From: Alphaproteobacteria bacterium
Lineage (GTDB): Bacteria > Pseudomonadota > Alphaproteobacteria > Rhizobiales > CAJQND01
Direction of reading: 5' to 3'
Assembly: GCA_024227565.1 (NCBI GenBank)
Contig: JAAEUE010000015.1
Location: forward strand, 1-64,000
DNA length: 64,000 bases
The notes under the pieces are model-generated. The model saw only the letters and a program-made list of their open reading frames with translations. It made no database searches and had not been told where the DNA came from. The position numbers and the translations under genes were made by a program. Positions 13,826 to 24,158 of the stretch are shown here, piece after piece. How positions within the stretch are numbered: the first letter of the stretch is position 1; every line of letters starts with the position of its first letter.

Positions 13826-16759
13826 ATGACTGACAAACCTGCCGGCCGCGACTATCGCGAGACGTTGTTTTTGCCGCAAACCGAGTTCCCCATGAAAGCC
13901 GGCCTGCCCAAGATGGAGCCGGCCATGCTGGAGCGCTGGGCCAGGCTGGATCTCTACAAGATGATGCGCGAGGAGGCCGCCGGCCGCGAGAAATACGTGC
14001 TCCACGACGGCCCGCCCTATGCCAACGGCCACCTGCACATCGGCCATGCGCTCAACAAGATCCTGAAAGACGTGGTCACCCGCTCCATGCAGATGATGGG
14101 GTATGATTCCAACTATGTGCCCGGCTGGGACTGCCACGGCCTGCCGATTGAATGGAAGATCGAGGAGCAATACCGCGCCAAGGGCAAGGACAAGGACGAG
14201 GTGCCGGTGGTGGATTTCCGCCGGGAGTGCCGCGAGTTTGCCGAGCACTGGATCGACGTGCAGCGCGAGGAGTTCAAGCGCCTTGGCGTTGAGGGCGACT
14301 GGGACAATCCCTACCTCACCATGGCCTATGAGGCCGAGGCCCACATTGCCGCTGAACTGATGAAGTTCGCCACCTCCGGCCAGCTCTACCGGGGCTCGAA
14401 ACCGGTCATGTGGTCGGTGGTGGAAAAAACCGCCCTGGCCGAGGCCGAGGTGGAGTATGCGGACTATGAGTCAGACACCATCTGGGCGAAGTTTCCGGTG
14501 GCCTCCATTGGCGATGACGCCGATCCCAGCTTGAAGGATGCTAGCATCCTGATCTGGACCACCACGCCCTGGACCATCCCGGGCAACCGCGCCATCTGCT
14601 TTTCGCCCAAGGTAGCCTACGGGCTCTATGAGGTGACGGCAGCCGAGAACGAGTTCGGGCCCCAGCCCGGCGAGACCTTCGTGGTGGCCGATGCCCTGGC
14701 CGCTGCGTGCGCCGAAAAGGCCAAGCTTGAGGTGAAGCGCCTGCAGGGCGTCCCGGCGGCTGTGTTGGCCGATCCGGCCTTCCGGTGCCATCATCCCCTG
14801 CGCGGCGTTGGCGGCGGCTATGAATTCGCTGTGCCCTTCCTGCCCGGTGACCATGTGAACGACGAGGACGGCACAGGCTTCGTCCACACCGCCCCCGGCC
14901 ACGGCCGCGAAGACTTTGAAGCCTGGATGGACGCCGCGCCTGATTTGCGCACCCGCGGCATCGACACGGACATCCCCTTCACCGTGGATGCCAACGGCGC
15001 CTTCACCGAGCAGGCCCCCGGCTTCACCGGCGCCCGCGTCATCAATGACAAGGGCAAGAAGGGCGATGCCAACCAGGCGGTCATCACCGCGCTGATCGCG
15101 GCCAATGCCCTGTTCGCCCGTGGCCGCCTGAAGCACCAATACCCCCATTCCTGGCGCTCCAAGAAGCCGGTGATCTTCCGCAACACGCCGCAATGGTTCG
15201 TCTACATGGACGACGCCATCGAGGGCCGCCAGGGCGACACGCTTCGCGTGCGGGCACTGGAGGCCATCGATCAGACCCGTTTCGTTCCCAGTGCCGGCCA
15301 GGCCCGCCTGCGCGGCATGATCCAGGACCGGCCAGACTGGGTGCTCTCGCGCCAGCGCGCCTGGGGCGTGCCCATCGCCGTGTTCGCCAATGCAGAGGGC
15401 GAAGTGCTGAAAGACGAAGCGGTCAACGCCCGCATCTACGAGGCCTTCCGCAACGAGGGCGCCGATGCCTGGTTCGAAGAGGGCGCTAGCGCCCGCTTCA
15501 TTGGCGCTGAGTATGATCTGGAAGAGTGGGTGAAGGTCGACGATATTCTTGATGTTTGGTTCGACAGTGGATCCACCCATGCGTTTTGTCTCGAGCAGCG
15601 GCCTGATTTGAAGTGGCCCGCTTCGCTCTATCTGGAAGGCTCCGACCAGCATCGCGGCTGGTTCCATTCCTCCTTGCTGGAAAGCTGCGGAACACGGGGC
15701 GTTGCGCCCTATGAGGCCGTGCTCACCCATGGCTTCGTCATGGACGAAGAAGGCCGCAAGATGTCCAAATCCCTGGGCAATGTGGTGACGCCTCAGGCGG
15801 TGATGGACCAAAACGGGGCCGATATCCTGCGGCTCTGGGTGATGAGCTCCGATTACGCCGAGGACTTGCGCATCGGCCAGGAGATTATCAAGACCAACGT
15901 GGATTCCTACCGCAAGCTGCGCAACACCATGCGCTTCCTCTTGGGCAATCTGGACGGCTTCAGCGATGCTGAGCGCGTGGATGTGGCCGATCTGCCGGAG
16001 CTTGAGCGCTACATGCTGCACCGGCTCACCGAGCTCGATGCGATTGTGCGCCAGGGCTATCACGATTTTGACTACAAGCGGATTTTCGCCCGCCTGTTCA
16101 ATTTCTGCACCGTGGAGCTGTCGGCCCTCTATTTCGACATCCGCAAAGATGCGCTCTACTGCGACCCGGCTTCCTCACACACCCGGCGGGCCTGCCGCAC
16201 GGTGCTGGATGAGATCTTCTCCTGCCTCACCGCCTGGCTGGCGCCCATGTTGGCGTTCACCATGGAAGAGGTCTGGCTGGCGCGGAATCCATCTGACACC
16301 GGCTCGGTGCACTTGCGCCAGTTCCCAGACGTGCCGCAAGCGTGGCGCGATGAGGCCGTCGCGGCCAAATGGGAGAAGGTGCGCCAGGTGCGCCGTGTGG
16401 TCACCGGGGCGCTGGAGATCGAGCGCCGCGAAAAGCGCATCGGCTCCTCCCTGGAGGCAGCCCCTGAGGTCCATATTTCCGATGAGGCGCTGTTGGCAGC
16501 ACTGGAGGGCTTGGATTTGGCGGAAATCTCCATCACTTCAGGGGCAACTCTAAACGCAGGCGAGGGCCCCGAAGGGGCCTTCCGCATGGAAGAGGTTGCC
16601 GGCGTGGCCGTGGTGCCCGCCATGGCCGAGGGCCGCAAATGCGCCCGCTCCTGGAAGGTGCTGGCCGACGTGGGCTCGGATGCGGACTATCCTGAATTGT
16701 CCGCCCGCGATGCGGCTGCAGTGCGCGAATGGGATCAAATCCGGGCGGCCGCTGAGTGA
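13826..16759 (+). CDS. ileS: Isoleucyl-tRNA synthetase
   Basis: 977-residue class I aminoacyl-tRNA synthetase that charges tRNA-Ile and edits mischarged Val. The HIGH motif is HIGH itself at residues 71-74 ([11 protein letters not shown]) and the KMSKS loop is exact at 645-649. The editing (CP1) domain shows [13 protein letters not shown] and [15 protein letters not shown]; the anticodon-binding domain follows the KMSKS loop. In the C-terminal tail, where many bacterial IleRS have a Cys4 zinc site, only one Cys remains (RKCARSWK), as I recall for other Hyphomicrobiales enzymes. It overlaps lspA by four bases. The start is preceded by AAGGG within a palindrome. Confidence 0.97.
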   Translation: MTDKPAGRDYRETLFLPQTEFPMKAGLPKMEPAMLERWARLDLYKMMREEAAGREKYVLHDGPPYANGHLHIGHALNKILKDVVTRSMQMMGYDSNYVPGWDCHGLPIEWKIEEQYRAKGKDKDEVPVVDFRRECREFAEHWIDVQREEFKRLGVEGDWDNPYLTMAYEAEAHIAAELMKFATSGQLYRGSKPVMWSVVEKTALAEAEVEYADYESDTIWAKFPVASIGDDADPSLKDASILIWTTTPWTIPGNRAICFSPKVAYGLYEVTAAENEFGPQPGETFVVADALAAACAEKAKLEVKRLQGVPAAVLADPAFRCHHPLRGVGGGYEFAVPFLPGDHVNDEDGTGFVHTAPGHGREDFEAWMDAAPDLRTRGIDTDIPFTVDANGAFTEQAPGFTGARVINDKGKKGDANQAVITALIAANALFARGRLKHQYPHSWRSKKPVIFRNTPQWFVYMDDAIEGRQGDTLRVRALEAIDQTRFVPSAGQARLRGMIQDRPDWVLSRQRAWGVPIAVFANAEGEVLKDEAVNARIYEAFRNEGADAWFEEGASARFIGAEYDLEEWVKVDDILDVWFDSGSTHAFCLEQRPDLKWPASLYLEGSDQHRGWFHSSLLESCGTRGVAPYEAVLTHGFVMDEEGRKMSKSLGNVVTPQAVMDQNGADILRLWVMSSDYAEDLRIGQEIIKTNVDSYRKLRNTMRFLLGNLDGFSDAERVDVADLPELERYMLHRLTELDAIVRQGYHDFDYKRIFARLFNFCTVELSALYFDIRKDALYCDPASSHTRRACRTVLDEIFSCLTAWLAPMLAFTMEEVWLARNPSDTGSVHLRQFPDVPQAWRDEAVAAKWEKVRQVRRVVTGALEIERREKRIGSSLEAAPEVHISDEALLAALEGLDLAEISITSGATLNAGEGPEGAFRMEEVAGVAVVPAMAEGRKCARSWKVLADVGSDADYPELSARDAAAVREWDQIRAAAE

Positions 16760-17259
16760 GCCATCCGTCCTATATGAAGCTTGGCGCCCTGGTTGCAGCG
16801 ATCACGTTTGCGATAGATCAGGGCCATAAGTGGTGGATGCTCGGACCGTTCAACATTGCTGAACGCCAGCCGGTGAGCGTCACCTCGTTTTTCGACCTGG
16901 TTCTGGCCTGGAACCGCGGTGTCTCCTATGGCTGGTTTTCCTCCTCCAGCCAATCCGGACGCTGGATTCTGGTGGCCGTCATGATGGCCATCGTGGCGGT
17001 TCTGGTGGCCTGGCTGGTGCGCGCTACTGACCGGTTATCGGCGCTTTCCCTGGGTTTTTTGATCGGCGGGGCGCTTGGAAACATTCTCGATCGCATCATT
17101 CATGGCGCGGTGGCCGACTTCTTCTTCTTCCACGTTGGCAGCTTCCACTGGTACGTCTTTAACCTTGCTGACGTCGCGATAGTTGCGGGGGTGGCCGGTC
17201 TGTTGTATTCTTCCTGGAGAATTGGTGGGCCTTCGGGGGAAGCGAGCACGGCTGAGTAG
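16756..17259 (+). CDS. lspA: Lipoprotein signal peptidase (signal peptidase II)
   Basis: 167 residues; an inner-membrane aspartyl protease that cuts prolipoprotein signal peptides before the lipid-modified Cys. Four hydrophobic helices are visible. The two catalytic Asp lie in [11 protein letters not shown] and VFNLADVAI; the early [10 protein letters not shown] and [11 protein letters not shown] blocks are also conserved. The start is GTG overlapping the ileS TGA (GTGA), a translationally coupled arrangement. Downstream is a lipoprotein gene that would be a direct substrate. Confidence 0.95.
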   Translation: MSHPSYMKLGALVAAITFAIDQGHKWWMLGPFNIAERQPVSVTSFFDLVLAWNRGVSYGWFSSSSQSGRWILVAVMMAIVAVLVAWLVRATDRLSALSLGFLIGGALGNILDRIIHGAVADFFFFHVGSFHWYVFNLADVAIVAGVAGLLYSSWRIGGPSGEASTAE

Positions 17260-17347
17260 CCCGTGCGATCGTCATTGTTCCGCCGTATTGGGAAACTAGG
17301 AACCTGGATCCCGAAGATGAGTTTGCCGGCACCATGTGCTGGCTGTA

Positions 17348-17950
17348 ATGGGAAGTGGCACATTGGCAAATAAAGTTACAATAGGCGTTGTATGCGCGGC
17401 CGGGCTAATGCTTTCAGGTTGCGGGAATTCTGTAAGCAGTGCGCTTAACGACACGTTCGGCTTCAGCAAGGATGTGCCCGACGAGCGCTTGGTGCGCACC
17501 CATCAATCTCTTGCCGTTCCACCGGACCTGCAATTGCGCCCGCCGGCTCCCGGCGAAACCGTGACGGGCACGCTCAATCCGGCTGCTCAGCTGGCTGCCA
17601 ACCAGCCCGCCTATGCAACGCCTCCCGGCGGCAGCGGTAGCCAAGTGGTCCCGCCTGCAGGCACCCAGCAGGTTTATAATCAGCAACCGGCAGCCTATGG
17701 CCAACCGACCGTTGCAGGTCAACCACCGGCCTATCAGCCGGCACCTGGCGCTGCGCCATTGGCTCCGGCACGGCCCACTGGCGACATTTACGCCAAGCAC
17801 GGCATTTCCAAGACCCATCCCGATGGCAAGGAAAAGAGCCACGAAGAGCTGATGAAAGAGCTCCGGGCCGTGCGCACCAAAAAGAAACGGGCCCAAAACC
17901 CAAATTACGGAACGATTTGGAACTTCCCCAACCTGTTCTCCGACGATTGA
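17348..17950 (+). CDS. DUF3035-family lipoprotein
   Basis: 200 residues. The lipobox LMLSGCGNS follows a short basic n-region and a hydrophobic stretch, marking a lipoprotein. The conserved early block FGFSKDVPDERLVRTHQSLAVPPDLQLRPP is the DUF3035 hallmark; the middle is Pro/Ala/Gln-rich and the C-terminus (HGISKTHPDGKEKSHEEL...NPNYGTIWNFPNLF) is basic and conserved. Function unknown. It habitually follows lspA in alphaproteobacteria. Start choice is uncertain: the ATG at 17348 is used here, but a TTG at 17363 has a better ribosome binding site (GGAAG, 7 bases before). Confidence 0.85.
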   Translation: MGSGTLANKVTIGVVCAAGLMLSGCGNSVSSALNDTFGFSKDVPDERLVRTHQSLAVPPDLQLRPPAPGETVTGTLNPAAQLAANQPAYATPPGGSGSQVVPPAGTQQVYNQQPAAYGQPTVAGQPPAYQPAPGAAPLAPARPTGDIYAKHGISKTHPDGKEKSHEELMKELRAVRTKKKRAQNPNYGTIWNFPNLFSDD

Positions 17951-18101
17951 TATCGGTGGACCGCCGGTTGCCATCTCGCCTTGGCATCCATTTGTTCTGT
18001 GTCTCAACACCTAGGTGTTACCAAGATTTAATTTGCGAACAGCAGCGCGCTGGCACATGTTGGCGCGAACTTACCCGTATTGCCGAATCGAGAAAGCTAA
18101 C

Positions 18102-19511
18102 ATGATTTCAAAATTCCGGTTTGCCTCCTGGAGCCTCGCGCTCGGTCTCCTCGCCCTGATCAGTTCCACACACCACGCAATGGCCGCCGAGGCGAAGGTG
18201 GAAACCTTCACCATGGACAATGGCATGCAGGTTGTGGTCATCCCCGACCACCGTGCGCCCGTGGTCACCCACATGGTTTGGTACCGGGTTGGCGCGGCCG
18301 ATGAGCCTGCTGGCGAAAGCGGCGTGGCGCACTTTCTGGAACATCTCCTGTTCAAGGGCACCAAGACTGTTGCTCCAGGTGAGTTTTCCAAAACCGTGCG
18401 GCGCAACGGGGGTCAGGAAAACGCTTTCACATCCTCAGACTACACTGCCTATTTCCAGCGCATTGCGCGTGACCGGCTTGAATTGATGATGAAGTTGGAA
18501 TCCGACCGGATGACAAATCTTCAGCTTTCCAAAAAGGACATCAAAACCGAGCGTGATGTGGTCACCGAAGAACGCCGTTCCAGGGTCGATAACAGCCCTT
18601 CGGGCCGACTGTCGGAACAAGTGCGCGCAGCGCTCTACCTGAACCATCCCTACGGCGATCCGGTGATCGGATGGATGCACGAAATCAAGCAACTCAACCT
18701 GAAAGCGGTTACGGCGTTCTACAAACGTTTTTACACCCCCTCCAATGCTATTCTGATTGTGGCCGGGGATATTACCGTGGAGCAATTGCGCCCGCTGGCG
18801 GAAAAATATTATGGGGTGATCCCGTCCACCGGCCCCATGAAGCCGCGGGTTCGCCCGTTGGAGCCGGAGCCTCAAGCCGCGCGCCGCGTAACCTTGACCG
18901 ATCCAAGGGTGCCCACTCCGTCCTTGCGTAGAATTTACACTTCCGCGTCTTATTCCAGAGCCGAGCCCGGCGAAGCCGAAGCGCTTGACATTCTGTCCCA
19001 CATTCTGGGCACCGGCACCACGTCACGCCTTTACCAGCGCTTGGTGGTGGAACAGAAAATCGCCTCCTACGCCGGCTCTTGGTATTCCGGCGATGCCTTG
19101 GACCTCGGTGACATCGGCCTCTATGCCGGACCTCAGGCAGGCAGCGGAAAAGCAGAATTGGCGGCCGTTGAGGCGAGCATCGATGCGGTCATCAAAGAGA
19201 TAATTCTGGACGGTGTTACCGACCAGGAGGTTGCCGATGCCAAGAACAGTCTTTTGTCCTCGACGGTCTATCTCAAGGACGACCAGATGCGACGCGCCAG
19301 GATCTACGGCGTTGCGCTCACCACCGGCCAAACCGTTCGCGACATCGAGGAATGGCCAAGCCGCATTGAAGCGGTCAGCGCCAAACAGGTGCAGGACGTT
19401 GCCCGCAGGTATCTGAAGCCACGGAGATCGGTGACAGGACTCTTGCTTCCTGAGAAAACAGAGCAGAGAGCCAAAGCGCCGAGTACCGTCAAACACGGGG
19501 ATAAATCATGA
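18102..19511 (+). CDS. Zinc-dependent M16 peptidase (pitrilysin family), secreted
   Basis: 469 residues from ATG at 18102 (GAGAAAG upstream). A signal peptide ends near HAMA-AEAK, so it acts in the periplasm. The inverted zinc motif HxxEH is intact (HFLEH, residues 77-81, followed by LLFKGT), and the distal Glu lies in TERDVVTEERRSRVDN. The substrate-binding R/Y region of the second half is recognisable. It overlaps the next gene, a paralogue lacking the zinc motif, by four bases (ATGA). Such active/inactive M16 pairs normally form heterodimers that degrade or process peptides. Confidence 0.92.
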   Translation: MISKFRFASWSLALGLLALISSTHHAMAAEAKVETFTMDNGMQVVVIPDHRAPVVTHMVWYRVGAADEPAGESGVAHFLEHLLFKGTKTVAPGEFSKTVRRNGGQENAFTSSDYTAYFQRIARDRLELMMKLESDRMTNLQLSKKDIKTERDVVTEERRSRVDNSPSGRLSEQVRAALYLNHPYGDPVIGWMHEIKQLNLKAVTAFYKRFYTPSNAILIVAGDITVEQLRPLAEKYYGVIPSTGPMKPRVRPLEPEPQAARRVTLTDPRVPTPSLRRIYTSASYSRAEPGEAEALDILSHILGTGTTSRLYQRLVVEQKIASYAGSWYSGDALDLGDIGLYAGPQAGSGKAELAAVEASIDAVIKEIILDGVTDQEVADAKNSLLSSTVYLKDDQMRRARIYGVALTTGQTVRDIEEWPSRIEAVSAKQVQDVARRYLKPRRSVTGLLLPEKTEQRAKAPSTVKHGDKS

Positions 19512-20872
19512 AGCACCTCATCGTATTCCCCATTGCAGTCAGGAGCCTGCTTGCGCTTGGAGTCATTGCCATATTGCAGCTTTCTGTTGCGAAAATCGCT
19601 CATGCCATCGAAATCCAACAGGTCAAAAGCCCCGGCGGTATCACCGCATGGTTGGTTGAAGATCACTCCATCCCATTGATGTCTATGCGTTTTGCGTTCA
19701 AGGGCGGCTGGGCGAATGAGCCGGAAGAACAACAGGGCGCGACCCATTTTCTAGCCGGAATGCTGGATGAGGGTGCCGGCGAGCTTAACTCCAAACAGTA
19801 CCAAACGCGCCAAAAGCAACTTGCGATGAAGCTGTCGTTCCGGGCCCGTGCCGATCATTTTTATGGCTCATTTCAAGCACTGACCAAGCACCGCGACGCA
19901 TCAGCCGCGATGTTGGCCGATGCCCTGACCGTTCCGCGCTTTGACGATGTGCCGTTTCAGCGTATCCGCAGCCAGATCGTCCTCAACATCAAATCCAACT
20001 CGCAAGATCCCGAGCGCGTTGCGAGCAAGAATTGGCTCAAGCTCATGTTTGCCGGCCATCCGTACGGCCGAGCCCGGCGTGGAACGGCCGAAAAGCTTGG
20101 CGCATTGACCCCGGCAGATTTGCGTGGCCTGACCAAGAACCTGTTTGCCAAAAAAGGGCTGAAAATTGCGGTTGTCGGCGACATTAACGCCGATGAACTG
20201 GGCAAGCTGCTGGACCGCGTGTTCAGCAAACTGCCCGCTGAAGGCAATATCACCAAACTGGTAGAGGCGAAGGTAACGGCAAAGCCTGCTGTCCAGATTA
20301 TTGACCGTAACATTCCTCAATCGGTCATCCAGTTCGGTCACGCCGGCCTTAAGCGCGACCATCCAGATTTCGTTCCCGCCTACGTGCTGAACTTCATCTT
20401 GGGCGGCGGCGGCTTCGGCTCTCGCCTCACCGAAGAGATCCGCGAAAAGCGTGGGCTCACCTACTCAGTCTACAGCTACCTTTCGCCTTACGACCATGGC
20501 GCCTTGTTTGTGGGCGGCGCATCCACCCAAAATGCCCGTGCAGGCGAAACAGTGAAAATTATCCGCCAGGAACTCGAGCGCATGGCAAACGAGGGTCCCA
20601 CAGCCAAAGAGCTGGCTGACGCAAAAACCTATATGACCGGTTCATATGCTCTGCGGTTTGACACCTCCAAGAAGATTGCCGGCCAGCTGTTGGCCATCCA
20701 GACCGACGATCTGGGCGTTGAATATGTTGAAAAGCGCAACGAACTGATCATTGCCGTTACGCTGGAAGACCTGAAACGCCTGGCAAAACAGTTGCTAAAA
20801 CCGGGCGCACTGGTGATGACGATCGTCGGAAAGCCAGAAGGCGTGGATGCCAAGGAGGCCAAAGGGGGATAA
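19508..20872 (+). CDS. M16-family peptidase homologue lacking the zinc motif
   Basis: 454 residues with a signal peptide (cut near AHA-IEI). Overall similarity to M16 peptidases is clear (LVEDHSIPLMSMRFAFKGG, GGGGFGSRLTEEIREKRGLTYSV, the latter being the conserved R/Y motif of the second domain). However, at the catalytic position HxxEH reads HFLAG (80-84), so the Glu and second His are gone. It should therefore serve as the non-catalytic, substrate-clamping partner of the upstream enzyme, as in bacterial M16B heterodimers. Start overlaps the upstream stop (ATGA), consistent with one-to-one synthesis. Confidence 0.9.
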   Translation: MKHLIVFPIAVRSLLALGVIAILQLSVAKIAHAIEIQQVKSPGGITAWLVEDHSIPLMSMRFAFKGGWANEPEEQQGATHFLAGMLDEGAGELNSKQYQTRQKQLAMKLSFRARADHFYGSFQALTKHRDASAAMLADALTVPRFDDVPFQRIRSQIVLNIKSNSQDPERVASKNWLKLMFAGHPYGRARRGTAEKLGALTPADLRGLTKNLFAKKGLKIAVVGDINADELGKLLDRVFSKLPAEGNITKLVEAKVTAKPAVQIIDRNIPQSVIQFGHAGLKRDHPDFVPAYVLNFILGGGGFGSRLTEEIREKRGLTYSVYSYLSPYDHGALFVGGASTQNARAGETVKIIRQELERMANEGPTAKELADAKTYMTGSYALRFDTSKKIAGQLLAIQTDDLGVEYVEKRNELIIAVTLEDLKRLAKQLLKPGALVMTIVGKPEGVDAKEAKGG

Positions 20873-20877
20873 TTGGC

Positions 20878-22203
20878 ATGCTCTACACTCAGGATGTCAG
20901 CCGATCCCTGGCGGGGACGATTGGCCAGACAGGTCTGTTAGAGGCCGATTTCAACTCCTACCTTGGTGCCACCGCTGGCGCGCTTGAAACTCTGCGCGCG
21001 CAGCACAAGAACGACACCTTGCCCTTGCTCCGCTTGCCGGAGCGCTCCGACGATGTTGAGGCCTGCCGCACGGCGCTCGCATCCTTTCGGCGTGGTGCTG
21101 AAGATGTGTTGATCTTCGGCACGGGCGGCTCGTCCTTGGGCGGCCAAGCGTTGGCGCAACTGGCCGGCTACCGCACGCCGGGTCCTGGCGCCGATCAGGG
21201 CCGCGCGGCTGGGCCCAGGTTGCATTTTTTTGACAATTTGGATGGCCAAACCTTGAGCCTGGTTCTGCGCGATCTTAACCTGAAGACGTCCCGTTTTTTG
21301 GTGATTTCCAAATCAGGCGGCACGCCGGAAACCATAACCCAGTGTTTGGCAACGTTTGAGGCCCTGAAAACTGCAGGTCTGGAGTGGAACATGGCCCAGC
21401 ATGTGCTCGCTCTGTCTGAGCCGGGCGATGGTGAAAAGAACGCTCTGCGCCGCCTGGCACAGTTTCACGACATACCGGTGCTCGATCACGATCCTGAAAT
21501 CGGTGGGCGATATTCAGTGTTGTCCAATGTGGGACTGCTGCCGGCCCTTATGCTGGATCTGGATGTGGAGGCCCTGCGTGCCGGCGCTGCTGAAGCCTTG
21601 GCACCGGTGCTGGAGGGCGCCGCACCAGAGGACTGCCCACCTGCTGTCGGTGCCGCGCTGAACGTGGGGCTGGCGGAAAAATGCGGCCACACCGCAGCGG
21701 TGATGATGCCCTACAGTGACCGCTTGCGTCTGTTTTCTAACTGGTTTGCGCAGCTTTGGGCCGAAAGCCTTGGCAAAGAAGGCAAAGGCACCGCTCCAAT
21801 AGCGGCCGCCGGCCCGGTTGACCAGCATTCGCAGTTCCAGCTTTTTAACGGCGGGCCCAAAGACAAGCTGGTGACTATCATCATGACCGCAAGTGCAGGC
21901 GTGGGGCCGCGCATTTCTGAAGCCTATGCCACAGACCCGTTGGTGGGCTATCTGGCTGGCAGAACCATCGGCGACCTGACCGATGCCCAACAGCGTGCCA
22001 CAGCAGAAACCCTGGCCCGCAACGGCCGGGCCGTGCGCACCATTTCCATTGATGATGTGGATGAACGCTCGCTTGGCGCGCTTTTGATGCATTTCATGCT
22101 GGAAACCATCATTTCCGGCCATCTGATGGGCGTGAACCCGTTCGACCAGCCTTCTGTGGAAGAAAGCAAGGTTTTGACCCGGGACTATCTCAAGACCATG
22201 TAG
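20878..22203 (+). CDS. pgi: Glucose-6-phosphate isomerase
   Basis: 441 residues; interconverts glucose-6-phosphate and fructose-6-phosphate. Seen: VLIFGTGGSSLGGQALAQLA (sugar isomerase domain 1), FLVISKSGGTPETI (phosphate loop), SLGKEGKGTAPIAAAGPVDQ, then QFQLFNGGPKDKLVTII, and HLMGVNPFDQPSVEESK with the conserved late Lys/Glu. The length is that of the shorter bacterial PGI type rather than the 550-residue E. coli form. It begins 5 bases after the M16 homologue, so it is probably co-transcribed with it, a functionally unrelated but positionally conserved neighbour. Confidence 0.95.
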   Translation: MLYTQDVSRSLAGTIGQTGLLEADFNSYLGATAGALETLRAQHKNDTLPLLRLPERSDDVEACRTALASFRRGAEDVLIFGTGGSSLGGQALAQLAGYRTPGPGADQGRAAGPRLHFFDNLDGQTLSLVLRDLNLKTSRFLVISKSGGTPETITQCLATFEALKTAGLEWNMAQHVLALSEPGDGEKNALRRLAQFHDIPVLDHDPEIGGRYSVLSNVGLLPALMLDLDVEALRAGAAEALAPVLEGAAPEDCPPAVGAALNVGLAEKCGHTAAVMMPYSDRLRLFSNWFAQLWAESLGKEGKGTAPIAAAGPVDQHSQFQLFNGGPKDKLVTIIMTASAGVGPRISEAYATDPLVGYLAGRTIGDLTDAQQRATAETLARNGRAVRTISIDDVDERSLGALLMHFMLETIISGHLMGVNPFDQPSVEESKVLTRDYLKTM

Positions 22204-22273
22204 AAGCGGTTTTGGGAAAACTTAAGACTCATGGCATCATGAGTGCCAACCGCGGCCACCTAAGACGCAAAGC

Positions 22274-24094
22274 ATGAAAATCAGGCGACTATCGGACGGA
22301 TTGATCAACCGCATTGCTGCCGGCGAGGTCATCGAGCGTCCTGCCAGCGCCCTGAAGGAGCTGGTGGAGAATGCCGTTGATGCCGGCGCCCGCACGGTTG
22401 ATGTAACCCTGCAAGGCGGGGGCCGCACGCTCATCCGCGCGGTGGATGATGGCTGCGGCATGTCAGAAGAAGAACTGGCGCTGGCGGTTGAACGGCATGC
22501 CACCTCGAAACTTGACAGCGATGATCTTCTGAACATCAAGACCATGGGCTTTCGCGGCGAGGCTCTGCCGTCCATCGGTGCGGTGAGCCGCCTGATGATC
22601 ACTTCGCGTCTGCATGATGGTTCGGACGGCGCGCAGATTGAGGTGGATGCCGGTGCGAAAAGCCAGGTGCGCCCTGCCGCCCTGTCTCCGGGCACGCAGG
22701 TGGAGGTGCGCGATCTGTTCTATGCGGTTCCGGCCCGGCTGAAGTTCTTGAAATCAGAACGTGCCGAAAACAACGAGGCCACCGACGTGATGCGCCGCAT
22801 TGCCATGGCCAACCCGTCTTGCGCCTTTTCGCTCACCATCGAAGAGCGCTGCGTCTTAAATTTTCCCGCATCGGGTCTTGATCTGGATGGCCAGCTCAAA
22901 CGCACCGGCGAGGTTATGGGCCAGGAGTTCGCCCGCAATGCCCTCACCATCGACACCCAGCGCGAAGGCGTTCAGTTGACCGGATTTGCCGGCCTACCGA
23001 CGTTGAACCGCTCGCAAGCCAACATGCAGTTTCTCTTCGTCAACGGGCGTCCTGTGAAAGACAAGCTTCTCACCGGGGCTGTGCGCGGCGCCTATATGGA
23101 TTTCCTGGCGCGCGGCCGCCATCCCATGCTGGCGCTGTTCATCACCCTTGATCCGCATCAGGTTGACGTTAACGTGCATCCGGCCAAGGCCGAGGTGCGC
23201 TTCCGAGAACCCGGCACCGTGCGCGGGCTCATTGTCAGTGCGCTCAAAGCGGCATTGGCCGACGCTGGCCACCGCGCCTCCACAACTGTGGGCCAGGCAA
23301 CGCTTGGGTCTTTCCGGCCCGAAAGCAGTGGCGGCTATGGGCGGGCTTATGCCTATGGCGCCGCGCCGCGGCCTCTTGCACCAGGGCTTGCCGAGGCAGC
23401 TGCCGCCTACCAGGCCCCCTTGCCGGGCGAGGCACAAAGCGGCCTTGAGGGAATGGACCTGCCGTCAGCTGATCACCGCGCCGATGACGGGCCACCCGCG
23501 CCGGATCTTACCGGCCGCCCCTTGGGTGCAGCGCGGGCCCAGGTGCACGAGAACTACATCATCGCGCAAACCGATGATGGCATGGTGATTGTCGATCAGC
23601 ATGCAGCCCATGAGCGCCTGGTCTATGAGCGCTTCAAGGCGGAGCTTGCCAAGTCCGGCGTGGCGCGCCAGCCCCTGTTGGTGCCGGAGGTTGTTGAGCT
23701 CGACCCTGCCGCGGCCGATGGCTTGGTCCAGCAGGCGGAGAGCTTGGCCGATTTGGGTTTGACCATCGAAGCCTTCGGCCCTGGGTCCATCGTGGTGCGT
23801 GAGGTGCCGGCAATTCTCGGCGACACCGATATCAAAGGCCTGATCAAGGATCTGGCCGATGATGTGGGCGAGCTGGGTGAGGGGCTTGGGCTTGCCGAAC
23901 GCATCGATCATGTGTTGGCGACCATGGCCTGTTATGGCTCCGTGCGGTCGGGCCGCCGTTTGCGGGCAGAGGAGATGAACGCCCTGTTGCGCGAGATGGA
24001 GGCAACGCCCCATTCTGGCCAGTGCAACCATGGCCGGCCCACCTATGTGGAGTTGAAGCTCGGAGACATTGAGAGGTTGTTTGGGCGGCGTTAG
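22274..24094 (+). CDS. mutL: DNA mismatch repair protein MutL
   Basis: 606 residues. The GHKL ATPase domain has [26 protein letters not shown] and [12 protein letters not shown]. The C-terminal half carries [12 protein letters not shown], which fits the DQHAx2Ex4E metal-binding motif of nicking-type MutL, plus [12 protein letters not shown] and [13 protein letters not shown]. So it should be the endonuclease-active type found in organisms without MutH. The Pro/Ala-rich linker is between about residues 345 and 425. Confidence 0.96.
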   Translation: MKIRRLSDGLINRIAAGEVIERPASALKELVENAVDAGARTVDVTLQGGGRTLIRAVDDGCGMSEEELALAVERHATSKLDSDDLLNIKTMGFRGEALPSIGAVSRLMITSRLHDGSDGAQIEVDAGAKSQVRPAALSPGTQVEVRDLFYAVPARLKFLKSERAENNEATDVMRRIAMANPSCAFSLTIEERCVLNFPASGLDLDGQLKRTGEVMGQEFARNALTIDTQREGVQLTGFAGLPTLNRSQANMQFLFVNGRPVKDKLLTGAVRGAYMDFLARGRHPMLALFITLDPHQVDVNVHPAKAEVRFREPGTVRGLIVSALKAALADAGHRASTTVGQATLGSFRPESSGGYGRAYAYGAAPRPLAPGLAEAAAAYQAPLPGEAQSGLEGMDLPSADHRADDGPPAPDLTGRPLGAARAQVHENYIIAQTDDGMVIVDQHAAHERLVYERFKAELAKSGVARQPLLVPEVVELDPAAADGLVQQAESLADLGLTIEAFGPGSIVVREVPAILGDTDIKGLIKDLADDVGELGEGLGLAERIDHVLATMACYGSVRSGRRLRAEEMNALLREMEATPHSGQCNHGRPTYVELKLGDIERLFGRR

Positions 24095-24158
24095 TGAAGT
24101 GTTGAGCCCAATGCTGTTGTCTTAGTAGAGCTCTTGAATCGGCACTGGAACACTTGCC

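Noticed and set aside
14471..16063. 530-codon open frame on the minus strand inside ileS
   Set aside because: It is antisense to unmistakable IleRS motifs; long antisense frames are expected in GC-rich genes, and the translation matches no family.
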